A stretch of 64,000 nt of DNA, from assembly GCF_011008845.1 (NCBI RefSeq), contig NZ_JAAIWM010000002.1, forward strand, positions 434,001 to 498,000. The letters run 5' to 3'. The translations under genes were made by a program, and so were the position numbers. Source of the DNA: Bacillus mesophilus (GTDB taxonomy: Bacteria > Bacillota > Bacilli > Bacillales > SA4). Positions 15,634 through 24,140 of the stretch are shown one piece after another. Each line of letters opens with the position of its first letter. Positions within the stretch are counted from its first letter, which is position 1. Below the pieces are notes generated by a model. That model was not told the origin of the DNA, ran no database searches, and saw only the letters and a program-made list of their open reading frames with translations.

Positions 15634-16518
15634 TTAAAATCTTCTTTGAAACTTATTTCTAATAATTACCGCTATGGAATTCATAATGAATAGAACTAGT
15701 AATAATATAACGATCGTCGCTGCAGCTAGGTTAGCATACTCATCAACAAGTGCAGCATCAATGGTCCAATAATAAATTTGCATTGGTAAAACTGTAAACT
15801 TATCTAACACACCTTCTGGTAGTGGAATTAATAAAGCAGGAATCCCTATTACAACTAATGGTGCTGTCTCACCTATTGCCCGGGAAAGAGCTAAGATTAC
15901 TCCTGTTAAAATTCCTGGTAAAGCTGCAGGTAAAACTACGTTTTTAATGGTTTGCCACTTTGTTGCTCCCATACCATATGACGCTTCTCTTAAAAACTGA
16001 GGTACTGCTCTGATTGCTTCCTGACTAGCAACTACTACAACTGGTAGGACTAGTAATGACATCGTCATTCCACCCGCCAAAATAATTGCACCTAATTCAA
16101 ATGTTCGAACAAAAACCGTTAAACCAAGGATCCCGAAAACAATCGAAGGAACACCTGCAAGGTTTGAAATATTCGTCTGGATAAAGGCTTGTAAACGACC
16201 TTTTTTTGCATATTCTTCTAGATATATGGCAGTTCCAACACCAAGTAACATTGTAATTGGGGCAACAACAGCCATAAGCCACAATGTTCCCAATATGGCT
16301 CCCATAATCCCAGCTCTTTCTGGATCAGTTGAAAGCTTATTAGTCAAAAAACCTAAATCAATCCAGCCCATTCCTTGTGAAATTACACGATAGAATAATA
16401 CAACTAAAACAATTAGACCAAAAATGGTAGAGAGAAAGAACAGTGTTTTTGCCAAATTGTTTGTCATAAGTCTGGAATTCATCTTCTTTTGAACTTGTTC
16501 AGGATTTACATATTTCAT
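15634..16518 (-). CDS. pstA: Phosphate ABC transporter permease PstA
   Basis: Second membrane subunit of the phosphate importer: 294 residues, six membrane helices, and the ABC permease coupling motif EASYGMGATKWQTIKNVVLPAA (given in two parts: EASYGMGATKWQ and TIKNVVLPAA) near residue 180. It is separated from pstC by a single base and from pstB by 21 bp, so the genes are cotranscribed. Confidence 0.96.
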   Translation of the reverse strand: MKYVNPEQVQKKMNSRLMTNNLAKTLFFLSTIFGLIVLVVLFYRVISQGMGWIDLGFLTNKLSTDPERAGIMGAILGTLWLMAVVAPITMLLGVGTAIYLEEYAKKGRLQAFIQTNISNLAGVPSIVFGILGLTVFVRTFELGAIILAGGMTMSLLVLPVVVVASQEAIRAVPQFLREASYGMGATKWQTIKNVVLPAALPGILTGVILALSRAIGETAPLVVIGIPALLIPLPEGVLDKFTVLPMQIYYWTIDAALVDEYANLAAATIVILLLVLFIMNSIAVIIRNKFQRRF

Positions 16519-16519
16519 T

Positions 16520-17473
16520 TTAATATTCCTCCCTAAACCTACGAGAGATATACTGAGCTATTAAATTCATAATAAGTGTAAAGACAAACAAAGTCATTGC
16601 AACAGCATATAAGCTATAGTAAAGCGTAGAGCCTGCTGGTGCATCCCCACCTGTAACCTCAACAATATAAGCTGTCATGGTTTGCATAGATTGAGTGATA
16701 TCGAATGTGAAGTTTTTGGAGCTTCCACTTGCAATTGTTACGATCATTGTTTCTCCAATTGCTCGTGAAATACCGAGTACAAAGGAAGCAACTATACCTG
16801 ACATGGCAGCTGGTATTACAACTCTCCATGTAACCTCTAATTTTGTAGCACCTAATCCTAATGCCCCTTCTCTCATCGCATTAGGTACAGAACTCATTGC
16901 ATCCTCAGATAATGATGCAACCATAGGGATAATCATAATTCCCATTACGATTCCAGGACTTAAAATATTAGTTGGCTCAAGCCCAGGTATAATCGCTCGT
17001 AAAAGAGGAGTTACAAATGTGAAGGCGAAAAATCCGTAAACAATCGTTGGAATTCCCGCTAATATCTCTAATAAAGGCTTTAATGCCTTTCTTACACGGT
17101 TTGAAGCATATTCACTAAGATAAATAGCCGTCATTAATCCAACTGGAATGGCTACAAACATAGCAATTGTTGAAGAAATGATGGTTCCTGTTAGTAAAGG
17201 TAATACACCAAATTGTGCATTCTCACCTAATGGCTTTAATACCGTCCCTGTGAAAAATTCAATAAAAGGAACTTCACTAAAGAATGCAATTGTTTCAAAC
17301 AATAATGTGAATACAATGCCAATTGTGGTAAGGATCGATATAATGGCGATAGTAAGTAATAATTTCGGCATGATTTTTTCTGTAATCGTCGATACATTTA
17401 CCTTTTGTTTGTTTTCTTGAATCATCTGTCTTACACTGGTTTTATCTTTATCTTCAACCAAGGATTTTTCCAT
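16520..17473 (-). CDS. pstC: Phosphate ABC transporter permease PstC
   Basis: First membrane subunit of the importer: 317 residues, with a cytoplasmic N-terminal extension of about 35 residues, six membrane helices and the coupling motif EGALGLGATKLEVTWRVVIP near residue 200. A stem-loop between pstS and this gene (17541-17572) probably reduces its expression relative to the binding protein. Confidence 0.96.
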   Translation of the reverse strand: MEKSLVEDKDKTSVRQMIQENKQKVNVSTITEKIMPKLLLTIAIISILTTIGIVFTLLFETIAFFSEVPFIEFFTGTVLKPLGENAQFGVLPLLTGTIISSTIAMFVAIPVGLMTAIYLSEYASNRVRKALKPLLEILAGIPTIVYGFFAFTFVTPLLRAIIPGLEPTNILSPGIVMGIMIIPMVASLSEDAMSSVPNAMREGALGLGATKLEVTWRVVIPAAMSGIVASFVLGISRAIGETMIVTIASGSSKNFTFDITQSMQTMTAYIVEVTGGDAPAGSTLYYSLYAVAMTLFVFTLIMNLIAQYISRRFREEY

Positions 17474-17540
17474 TTTTAAAAGCCCCTTTCATCCTTACAT
17501 ATTTATAAGGAGAAAATAATCGATCATAAAAAAACAGGCA

Positions 17541-17572
17541 GAAGATGAGTGGCTTTATATGCCCTCACCTTC
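17541..17572 (-). terminator. Attenuating stem-loop between pstS and pstC
   Basis: An interrupted stem (GAAG, TGAG, GGC on one arm; GCC, CTCA, CTTC on the other) is followed on the minus strand by CTGCCTG and seven T residues. It sits within the operon 10 bp after the pstS stop, where a partial terminator would let the binding protein be made in excess. Confidence 0.65.
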
Positions 17573-17582
17573 TTAAATATAT

Positions 17583-18536
17583 TTACTTTTGTTTAAGTGC
17601 TTCAAGTTCCGCAACTGTTGCGTCTACTTCTTCTTGAGTTAATGGAGCAAATCCAGTTTCTTCTGCAACTGTAGGTGCATTGTTCATTGTGTAGATCGCA
17701 TAGTCTAACACCTGAGCTTTTTCCTTTGCATTTCCTACATTTAGATACGTATATACCGGGCGTGTAAAGTTTGCATAAGCTCCGTCTTCCTTAATTGTTT
17801 CAAGAGAAGGCGCTACTGCACCATTTCCAAAGTCAACACTTACAGCTGTTAGCTCATCTAGATTGTTTTCATAATATCCATAACCGAAGAATGCAATTGC
17901 ATTTTTATCTTTAGAAACAAGATCAACTAGCGTACCATAATCTTGTTGAAGGTTTGTGTTTGGATCTAAGTCTTGTTTATCTAAAATATTCTCAAAGAAG
18001 AACTCATACGTTCCGTGGTTTTCGTTTGGACCATACTTTTTAATTTCCTCTGCTGGGAAATCAGGTCGTACATCAGACCAATTCTGCTTTCCACCACTTG
18101 CTAAGAAAATATCAATAATTTCTTGTTCTGTAAGCTCTTTCGCCCACTCGTTTTCTTTATTAATAACAAATGTTAATCCATCTAAAGCAATCTTTAACTC
18201 TTTCACTTCAAGTCCAAGTTCTTCAGCAGTAGCTAATTCCTCTTCCTTAATCTGACGAGAAGCATTATTAAAATCTGTTCCGTTCTCAGCCACTAGGAAT
18301 TTCTTGAAACCAGCACTTGTCCCAGCACGACTTACTTCTACTGATACGTCTTGTTCACCCATGTAGTTTTCAGCCATCAATGCCATGAATGGATATACAG
18401 TTCCAGATCCATCAACTACGACACTGCCACCTAATTCGTCACCGCCACCAGCTTCATCTCCGCCACCACATGCAGCTGCGAATACAACTAATGTTGTCAT
18501 AACTAGTAGTAAAAGTAAGCTTTTGAAGCTTTTCAT
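17583..18536 (-). CDS. pstS: Phosphate-binding lipoprotein PstS
   Basis: Extracytoplasmic phosphate receptor of the Pst importer, 317 residues. The N terminus has a lipoprotein signal ending FAAAC, with Cys23 as lipidation site, followed by a Gly-rich linker. Phosphate-binding segments VDGSGTVYPF and SRAGTSAGF are recognisable (about 40-80), as is NASRQIKEEE. It is the first gene of pstSCAB-phoU, with four PhoP half-sites upstream. Confidence 0.96.
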   Translation of the reverse strand: MKSFKSLLLLLVMTTLVVFAAACGGGDEAGGGDELGGSVVVDGSGTVYPFMALMAENYMGEQDVSVEVSRAGTSAGFKKFLVAENGTDFNNASRQIKEEELATAEELGLEVKELKIALDGLTFVINKENEWAKELTEQEIIDIFLASGGKQNWSDVRPDFPAEEIKKYGPNENHGTYEFFFENILDKQDLDPNTNLQQDYGTLVDLVSKDKNAIAFFGYGYYENNLDELTAVSVDFGNGAVAPSLETIKEDGAYANFTRPVYTYLNVGNAKEKAQVLDYAIYTMNNAPTVAEETGFAPLTQEEVDATVAELEALKQK

Positions 18537-18600
18537 TACGTAATTCCCCCTAAAGAGTGTTTGATTGTTTTGTCCTACGAGTATTAGAATAAAGCTTTTG

Positions 18601-18639
18601 TGTTAATCTTGTATAAACCAATTGTAAAGGTTTTGTAAA
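18601..18639 (-). promoter_or_regulatory. PhoP box of the pst operon
   Basis: On the minus strand there are four hexamers, TTTACA, TTTACA, TTTATA and TTAACA, each separated by exactly 5 bases (18634-18639, 18623-18628, 18612-18617, 18601-18606). This is the 11-bp periodic TTHAYA pattern of PhoP-controlled promoters. They lie 65-103 bp before the pstS start, and a likely -10 (TATTCT or TAATAC) lies about 10-20 bp downstream. Confidence 0.9.
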
Positions 18640-18714
18640 TTTGTGTTGAATTGTGTATATTGCTATATTTCTTACCTATTCTTAGTATGTCTTTTTAGTA
18701 TCATTTCATTAAAA

Positions 18715-18745
18715 AAAATTGACACCTTATAAAGATGTCAATTTT
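18715..18745 (-). terminator. Intrinsic terminator after the YqgE-like gene
   Basis: A perfect 10-bp stem (AAAATTGACA with TGTCAATTTT) overlapping the stop codon, followed by eight T residues on the minus strand. Confidence 0.9.
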
Positions 18746-20033
18746 ATACCGTAGATCCACCTTCACCGTCATTAATCTTCCTTTGTGAGACAGTGGAAGA
18801 GTAGGTTGATTTATCTCTGTTCGCAGGATTGATATTCACATGTCGGATAAATAGGTAGATGACTGCATGTCCAGCTCCTAAAATGCACAATAGAATCGGA
18901 ATACTTTTTTCTTCATCGAAAAACTTAACACTGAATAAAAAAGTTAAGATGGAAACAAATCGACCTGCATTTAAAAACAATTCTCTTACCACAATGTATT
19001 CAATCCTCATCTTTGCCACATTCCAACTCTGACCTATTACATCATACGTTAAGGACATATATGGGACTAATAAAAGTGGATAAGCAATGGCAATAACAAC
19101 TGCGTAGGTGATTAGGCGCGCATAAGAGAGTTCAAAAACAATGAGGAAGATCGCAGCATAAAGGATTAGTCCACCTGCTAAGATTGACTTTTTTCGATGC
19201 TTTGCCTTTATTGTTCGTGTGATTATATAGTATCCAATAAAAGAAACAACAGAATTGACAAGCCCAAATTTACCTAGTGCAAGCTCACTATTGGTTGTAA
19301 TGAACACGAACACTGAAATCATAAAGACAAAGGTACCTTCTCTTAACCCTTGAAAAAAGTTAGCACTTGTAATCATTCGCCAATTGTTATTGTTGGCTCT
19401 TTCCTTAATAATTCGAATAAAATCAAAGCTACCATGAGCTGGTCTTCTCTTAAGAAAAAAGCTTAATACCACCGCTCCAGAAAAAAGAATAAGGGAAATC
19501 GTAAAGATAACAGAGTAACCAGTAAATTTTGTCATATTAGAAATAATGGTTCCAGCGAGAATCGGACCAATCATACCTGCAAACGAACTAAGTAAGCCTA
19601 AAAAGCCATTAAAAAAGTCTCTTGTTTCTGGCTCTGTAATCTCAAAAGTTAAGACATTAAAGGCTAACCAATAAAAACCGTAACCAATTCCTAGTAGTCC
19701 TCCTAACAACACCAAATACTCGGATGCTTGGTCTCCAATAAATAATACTGTTAAAAAGAATATCGCGAGAGAGGACACGCCTAACCTGAGAACGATTACA
19801 CGATCAATTTTCTTTGCCCATCTCCCAGCCAATATAAATGTGATTGGTTGAAGTGTGACAATTGATAAATTGTAAATGCCTATATCTAAAAACTGACCCG
19901 ATTGTTTCCACAGATAAACATTTACGAAAGTATTGGACAAGGCAATACTTAGTGCATATAACCCCCCAATCATTAGTAGCAGGGTTAGGTCTCTCGTTAC
20001 TTCTACATCACCTATGATCTTTTTTAGTTTCAT
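18744..20033 (-). CDS. yqgE: Major facilitator superfamily transporter, YqgE type
   Basis: 429 residues with about twelve membrane helices. The MFS loop between helices 2 and 3 is present in degenerate form (GRWAKKIDRVIVLRLG, about 70-85), as is the long central loop (about 200-220). The substrate is unknown. In B. subtilis yqgE lies between pbpA and sodA; here it lies between pst and sodA, and pbpA is absent from the locus. The gene stands alone with its own terminator. Confidence 0.85.
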   Translation of the reverse strand: MKLKKIIGDVEVTRDLTLLLMIGGLYALSIALSNTFVNVYLWKQSGQFLDIGIYNLSIVTLQPITFILAGRWAKKIDRVIVLRLGVSSLAIFFLTVLFIGDQASEYLVLLGGLLGIGYGFYWLAFNVLTFEITEPETRDFFNGFLGLLSSFAGMIGPILAGTIISNMTKFTGYSVIFTISLILFSGAVVLSFFLKRRPAHGSFDFIRIIKERANNNNWRMITSANFFQGLREGTFVFMISVFVFITTNSELALGKFGLVNSVVSFIGYYIITRTIKAKHRKKSILAGGLILYAAIFLIVFELSYARLITYAVVIAIAYPLLLVPYMSLTYDVIGQSWNVAKMRIEYIVVRELFLNAGRFVSILTFLFSVKFFDEEKSIPILLCILGAGHAVIYLFIRHVNINPANRDKSTYSSTVSQRKINDGEGGSTV

Positions 20034-20164
20034 ATCCTTTCTCCCCTTTGTATGTTTACTATTTTCTCTCAGGAGGTAGTCAGATATGTAAAAAGCTAAC
20101 TAGCTAATAATTCCAAGTTGCTTTTCTCAACCCTTTCTTTGGGTAATAACAATTTAGGACGAAA

Positions 20165-20192
20165 AAAACGACTCACCTAGGTGAGCCGTTTT
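20165..20192 (-). terminator. Intrinsic terminator after sodA
   Basis: Palindromic CTCACCTAGGTGAG with flanking AACG and CGTT arms, followed on the minus strand by a run of seven T residues. It begins 13 bp past the sodA stop. Confidence 0.85.
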
Positions 20193-20204
20193 ACGTTGTT
20201 ATTC

Positions 20205-20816
20205 TTATTTTGCTTGTGCAAATCTGCTAGAAACTTCATCCCAGTTAACTACATTCCAGAAGGAAGAAATATAGTCAGGACGACGGTTTTGGTAATTTAA
20301 GTAATAAGCATGCTCCCACACATCAAGTCCAAGAACTGGAGTCTTACCTTCCATTAATGGAGAATCTTGGTTTGGAGTACTTGTAACTTCAAGCTCACCA
20401 TTGTTTACTACTAGCCAAGCCCAACCAGAACCGAAGCGAGTAGTTGCTGCTGCAGCGAATGCTTCCTTGAACTTGTCAAAGCTTCCAAACTTAGCAGTGA
20501 TTGCATCTGCTAGTTCACCAGTAGGTTCACCACCACCATTTGGAGAAAGAATCGTCCAGAATAAGCTATGGTTTGCATGTCCACCACCGTTGTTACGAAC
20601 AGCAGTACGAACATTTTCAGGAACCGCGTCTAAGTTTGAAACAAGCTCTTCAACGCTTTTGCTTAAAAGCTCTTCATTTCCTTCTAATGCATTGTTTACG
20701 TTAGTAACGTAAGTGTTGTGATGTTTTGTGTGATGGATATTCATTGTTTCTTTGTCAATATGAGGCTCAAGAGCATCATATGCATAAGGTAATTCAGGTA
20801 ATTGATATTTTGCCAT
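20205..20816 (-). CDS. sodA: Superoxide dismutase, Mn/Fe family
   Basis: Dismutates superoxide in the cytoplasm. At 203 residues it has the family metal ligands: His27 in [12 protein letters not shown], His in [11 protein letters not shown] (about 82), and Asp and His in [15 protein letters not shown] (about 164-168). The sequence around the active site (GGHANHS) fits the Mn-dependent Bacillus enzyme, though metal cannot be proven by reading. A GGAGGAA ribosome binding site is present. Confidence 0.97.
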   Translation of the reverse strand: MAKYQLPELPYAYDALEPHIDKETMNIHHTKHHNTYVTNVNNALEGNEELLSKSVEELVSNLDAVPENVRTAVRNNGGGHANHSLFWTILSPNGGGEPTGELADAITAKFGSFDKFKEAFAAAATTRFGSGWAWLVVNNGELEVTSTPNQDSPLMEGKTPVLGLDVWEHAYYLNYQNRRPDYISSFWNVVNWDEVSSRFAQAK

Positions 20817-21004
20817 GATAAATTCCTCCTAAAAATATGTATTGAACATTTAATGTTAATGTTCAGCTTGGTTTAAGATTACCAAAATACACCGTTTTTT
20901 TCAATTAATAAGACTTACTTATTGTATTATCTCCATAATCCCAAAAATATAATGACTACTTTTACTTTATAGCAAACTTACTTTGTTGCTTTAAACAAAA
21001 GGTG

Positions 21005-21045
21005 TTAAGTTCGTTGTTGTTTTTTATTCCAGGAGACTCAATTCT
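21005..21045 (+). repeat. Fragment of intergenic repeat family II
   Basis: GTTGTTGTTTTTTATTCCAG followed by GAGACTC resembles the left end of the copy at 60361-60390 (GTTGTTGATTTTCGTTCCAG then GACACTC). The rest of the element is missing. The remaining 20817-21057 gap is AT-rich and holds only the sodA promoter region. Confidence 0.45.
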
Positions 21046-21057
21046 GCTAAATATGCC

Positions 21058-21540
21058 TTAAAAAATAACGATAAAGAAATAAACGAGCATGATGATTTGA
21101 ATCACTAGTTTTGCAATGGTACTACTTAAGAATCCAATTACTGAACCAACCCCTACTTTAACTGCTAGCTTAAAACCCTTCTTCTCAACAATAAGTTCTG
21201 CCAAAATGGCTCCAAGAAAGGGGCCAATTAAAATCCCTGCTACAGGAATAACAAAAGGTCCTATTAACAATCCTATCGTACTCCCCCAACCCGCTGCCTT
21301 TGAACCTCCAAATTTCTTTACGCCTATTAAATTCCCGGCATAGTCTGCAATAAACAATAATACAATCAATAGCCCTTGAATCACCCAGAACCATATCCCT
21401 AATTCTTCAAACGAAAAGAATAGTCCATATAGAATAAATCCCAAACCAATTAGTAACATACTTGGGATAATCGGATATACCAACCCAATAAAAGAACCTA
21501 TAAAAAGTAGTATAATGATTGCCCAGTAAAAAATCTCCAT
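21058..21540 (-). CDS. yqgC: DUF456 family membrane protein (YqgC)
   Basis: 160 residues, four to five membrane helices rich in Gly, with the DUF456 pattern PIIPSMLLIGLGFILYGL near the start and GPFLGAILAELIVEKK near residue 110. Function unknown. A strong AAGGAGT ribosome binding site is present. It is divergent from the yqgB-like gene, and both neighbours match the B. subtilis order yqgB-yqgC-sodA. Confidence 0.87.
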   Translation of the reverse strand: MEIFYWAIIILLFIGSFIGLVYPIIPSMLLIGLGFILYGLFFSFEELGIWFWVIQGLLIVLLFIADYAGNLIGVKKFGGSKAAGWGSTIGLLIGPFVIPVAGILIGPFLGAILAELIVEKKGFKLAVKVGVGSVIGFLSSTIAKLVIQIIMLVYFFIVIF

Positions 21541-21620
21541 AAGACCAACTCCTTATTCTTCTTGTTTCTCTTCACCTGCTCCGTTAAAATGAATGGTGTA
21601 GTTTTAAAGGAGGAACATGA

Positions 21621-22385
21621 ATGAGCTTATTACAACAATGGATTAAAAGTTTATATTCGCCTAAAGATATCGCAAAATTACGCTTTCAAACAATAGGCAA
21701 AACAATATTATATGTATTTCTACTAACGCTGCTTTCCATTATCCCTGCCTCCATCTATAACAGTATGGATATAGTTAAAGGCGTTAATGACTTTAATCAT
21801 ATAACTGACACTACTCTACCTGACTTTTCCATCGAAAATCAAAAGCTAGTATCAGAAGTGAATGAACCAACCTTATATAACGTTAATGGAACTTATGTTT
21901 TATTTGATCCTACTGGTGAATGGAAAGCCGATGAATTAGAAAAATACAATAATAGTATTGGTTTTCTTTCAAATGAGCTTGTTTACCATTCAAATAACTT
22001 CACACAGTCATTTCCATATGACATGCTCGGTGACCTTGATCTAACAAAGGAGACCATGTCCGATTATATAGACACCTTTTCAGAGATTTTACCTATTCTG
22101 CTTGCCTTAATTATTTTAGCAACCTATATATTTGCAGCAGGTATTAAATTTATAGAGATTTCAATATTTGCCTTGTTCGGACTTACGCTGTCTAACCTTC
22201 TAAAAAAGACTATACCTTATCGTAGACTTTGGGTCTTAAGTGCCTACTGTATTACGCTAGCAGTTACTTTTTTGGCGCTGATGAATTTATTGAAAATAGA
22301 GGTTATCTCTTCTTACTTTGTGTATTGGTTTGTTACATTGATGATGCTATACCTTTCGTTACGAGAGATTCCTTCCAAGAAATAA
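21621..22385 (+). CDS. yqgB: DUF1189 family membrane protein (YqgB)
   Basis: 254 residues: an amphipathic start (MSLLQQWIKSLYSPKDIAKLRF), a first membrane helix near 30-45, an extracytoplasmic domain of about 100 residues (about 50-145), then four membrane helices. The SLYSPKDIAKLR motif and overall plan are typical of DUF1189. Function unknown. The ribosome binding site is AAGGAGGA. Confidence 0.85.
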   Translation: MSLLQQWIKSLYSPKDIAKLRFQTIGKTILYVFLLTLLSIIPASIYNSMDIVKGVNDFNHITDTTLPDFSIENQKLVSEVNEPTLYNVNGTYVLFDPTGEWKADELEKYNNSIGFLSNELVYHSNNFTQSFPYDMLGDLDLTKETMSDYIDTFSEILPILLALIILATYIFAAGIKFIEISIFALFGLTLSNLLKKTIPYRRLWVLSAYCITLAVTFLALMNLLKIEVISSYFVYWFVTLMMLYLSLREIPSKK

Positions 22386-22390
22386 AATTA

Positions 22391-22414
22391 TGCCCTTCAC
22401 CCTAGGTGAGGGCA
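22391..22414 (+). terminator. Intrinsic terminator after yqgB
   Basis: The arms TGCCCTTCACC and GGTGAGGGCA pair with one bulged base around a three-base loop and are followed by six T residues. Confidence 0.9.
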
Positions 22415-22479
22415 TTTTTTATATTAAGGGCTTTAATTAAGATTCTATTGAATACAAACACAATTTTATTTATAATTAA

Positions 22480-22505
22480 CCTAAATCAATTATTTTTGAT
22501 TTAGG
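22480..22505 (+). promoter_or_regulatory. Inverted repeat overlapping the arsR-type ribosome binding site
   Basis: CCTAAATCA (22480-22488) and TGATTTAGG (22497-22505) are perfect complements 8 bases apart. The core ATCAA-N6-TTGAT resembles operators of ArsR-family repressors. The right arm overlaps the Shine-Dalgarno sequence, so the same repeat in RNA could also hide the start site. Confidence 0.65.
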
Positions 22506-22515
22506 AGTGAAGGAC

Positions 22516-22884
22516 TTGAGACCTATTATTGTAGATGATCAATCTAAGGAATCTTTATTTTTAAGATTTGAGAAACAATTTAAAGCATTAGCTGACCAAA
22601 AAAGACTTCAGATTATGAACATATTAACTGAGAAAGGATCTGTTTGTGTTTGTGATATGACAGAATACATTGATATGCCCCAGTCAAAGCTGTCCTATCA
22701 TTTAAAGATTCTTCTAGATGCTAATATTATTCATAAGAAAACCGAAGGAACATGGAGCTACTATAGCTTAAATCAAGAAGAAGTAAGCATGTTACTTTCT
22801 GAAGAACTTTGTTGTTTATTTAGACCAGCCGCTCAACCTAATCAGCATGGTCTAGTAAAAGATGAAGAGGAAAATTGTTGTTAA
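22516..22884 (+). CDS. ArsR/SmtB-family metal(loid)-sensing repressor
   Basis: A winged helix-turn-helix repressor of about 122 residues. The thiolate motif CVCDM in helix 3 (Cys44, Cys46) is the arsenite-type site of ArsR proteins, and the DNA-recognition helix is PQSKLSYHLKIL. A Cys pair (EELCCLF) and a second at the very end (NCC) could add to a soft-metal site. The start is most likely the TTG at 22516, eight bases after AGGAG; a GTG at 22507 overlaps that sequence. No efflux pump or reductase gene is adjacent, so the target may be itself or genes elsewhere. Confidence 0.85.
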   Translation: MRPIIVDDQSKESLFLRFEKQFKALADQKRLQIMNILTEKGSVCVCDMTEYIDMPQSKLSYHLKILLDANIIHKKTEGTWSYYSLNQEEVSMLLSEELCCLFRPAAQPNQHGLVKDEEENCC

Positions 22885-22887
22885 GAG

Positions 22888-22909
22888 GAGTTGAGCTAAA
22901 GCTCAACTC
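22888..22909. terminator. Bidirectional terminator between arsR-type gene and nfeD
   Basis: A perfect 9-bp stem (GAGTTGAGC with GCTCAACTC) around TAAA, followed by T residues on the plus strand. It overlaps the stop region of the converging nfeD gene. Confidence 0.85.
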
Positions 22910-23528
22910 TTTTTATAACCATTCTTGTTCCTTCAACTTTAATGACCTCAATCTCAACCTCACTTTCAATCCATTCTCCCTCAGAAACAGCACTATAATG
23001 ATTGTTTTCTATTTCGATTGTACCCACTGGACGGAAAGGGGTAACCGTCTTCCCTTTTGCACCAAGTAGACTTACATGAGTAGAATTTACTGAATTATAA
23101 CCAGCTTCTGATGTAAGCCGGTCCTTAAGGGTAATTTTCGACCACATCTCTCTACTAGGAAGAATCTTCAATAATAATGGGGAAAGAAAAGCCCCTATAA
23201 TAAGTCCAAAGCCCGATAACACTCCATATAAGAGAGTAGGTGCAGGTATAACAACAGAGACTGTCATTAGGATCATACCAATAATTGCTAACGTTCCATC
23301 ATTCACAAATTTACCGTCTATAAAAACCAACAAAAGTCCAGCAATATACAGTGCAAGAATTAAAATGAAGTTGTCACCTGTATTATGAACTGTAAAATAA
23401 CTAGCGATTAATGCCAAACCTAAGATTGCGAATATACCTCTAGCTTTTACTAACATCTCTCCGACAATAAAAAATGTCCCCAATAATAAAATGAAAAAGC
23501 CGACAGATGGGATGAGTAAGAAATCCAT
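22896..23528 (-). CDS. NfeD-family membrane protein, short form without protease domain
   Basis: 210 residues: five to six membrane helices (about 1-125) and a C-terminal OB-fold domain (about 150-208: LLGAKGKTVTPFRPVGTIEIENN, given in parts as LLGAKGKTVTPFRP and VGTIEIENN). It resembles the C-terminal half of the YqeZ protein at 53333-54670 and lacks the serine-protease domain. Short NfeD proteins such as YuaF act with flotillins in membrane organisation under stress. No flotillin gene is adjacent here. A SigW-like promoter candidate lies 54 bp upstream. Confidence 0.85.
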   Translation of the reverse strand: MDFLLIPSVGFFILLLGTFFIVGEMLVKARGIFAILGLALIASYFTVHNTGDNFILILALYIAGLLLVFIDGKFVNDGTLAIIGMILMTVSVVIPAPTLLYGVLSGFGLIIGAFLSPLLLKILPSREMWSKITLKDRLTSEAGYNSVNSTHVSLLGAKGKTVTPFRPVGTIEIENNHYSAVSEGEWIESEVEIEVIKVEGTRMVIKRVEL

Positions 23529-23581
23529 CCTTTCACACTCCTTTAGAAATTTACTACTATAACATTCATCTTATATGTTAT

Positions 23582-23608
23582 TACGTTTAAAAAATAGAAA
23601 AGGTTTCC
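23582..23608 (-). promoter_or_regulatory. Possible ECF-type promoter of the short nfeD gene
   Basis: The minus strand reads GGAAAC, a 17-base T-rich spacer, then CGTA. That differs from the SigW consensus by one -35 base and one base of spacing. It lies 54 bp before the start codon. Confidence 0.4.
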
Positions 23609-23690
23609 AAAATAGATGATAAAGTAAGAATATTTTTATAGGACAAGCCATATTGTGATATAAACATGTGAAAAGTAGGTGTGTTTATAT

Positions 23691-24026
23691 ATGAAAAAGC
23701 TTCTTGTGTTATTTCTTATTGTTTTAGTTACCTATAGTATATATTATGATTTAAGCAAAGGAACCTTACCAAACGTAAATGTTAGTGCAGCTGTTTCTTC
23801 AAAAGAAAATGTCAAAAACACTTCTACTCAGGAGAATAAGGAATATATAAAGATAAAGGTTAAAGCAGGTGATACCGTGTTATCACTTGTAGAACAGCAA
23901 CTAAATGGAGCATTACCCGTTGAAATCTCAGAGGTTGTTCAAGACTTTAAAAAATTAAATAAAGGGCTCGCCCCAGAAAAAATTCAAATTGGAAAAGAGT
24001 ATAAAGTACCTCTTTATAACCAATGA
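23691..24026 (+). CDS. yqfZ: Secreted or anchored LysM-like protein (YqfZ)
   Basis: About 111 residues from the ATG at 23691 (MKKLLVLFLIVLVTYSIYY), behind GTAGGTG. The N terminus is a signal or anchor helix, and residues 50-108 form a LysM-type fold (YIKIKVKAGDTVLSLVEQ, then KLNKGLAPEKIQIGKEYKVP) that would bind peptidoglycan. It precedes ispG as yqfZ does in B. subtilis. Confidence 0.8.
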   Translation: MKKLLVLFLIVLVTYSIYYDLSKGTLPNVNVSAAVSSKENVKNTSTQENKEYIKIKVKAGDTVLSLVEQQLNGALPVEISEVVQDFKKLNKGLAPEKIQIGKEYKVPLYNQ

Positions 24027-24140
24027 GATTGGTCAAACTACTTGTATTTCGTTTAACTACATTGTTACAATAGATTTGGCTTATATTTCTTTAAGCTTAA
24101 AAATGGTTATACATATGTAACCTAAAGGAGCGATAAAAAC

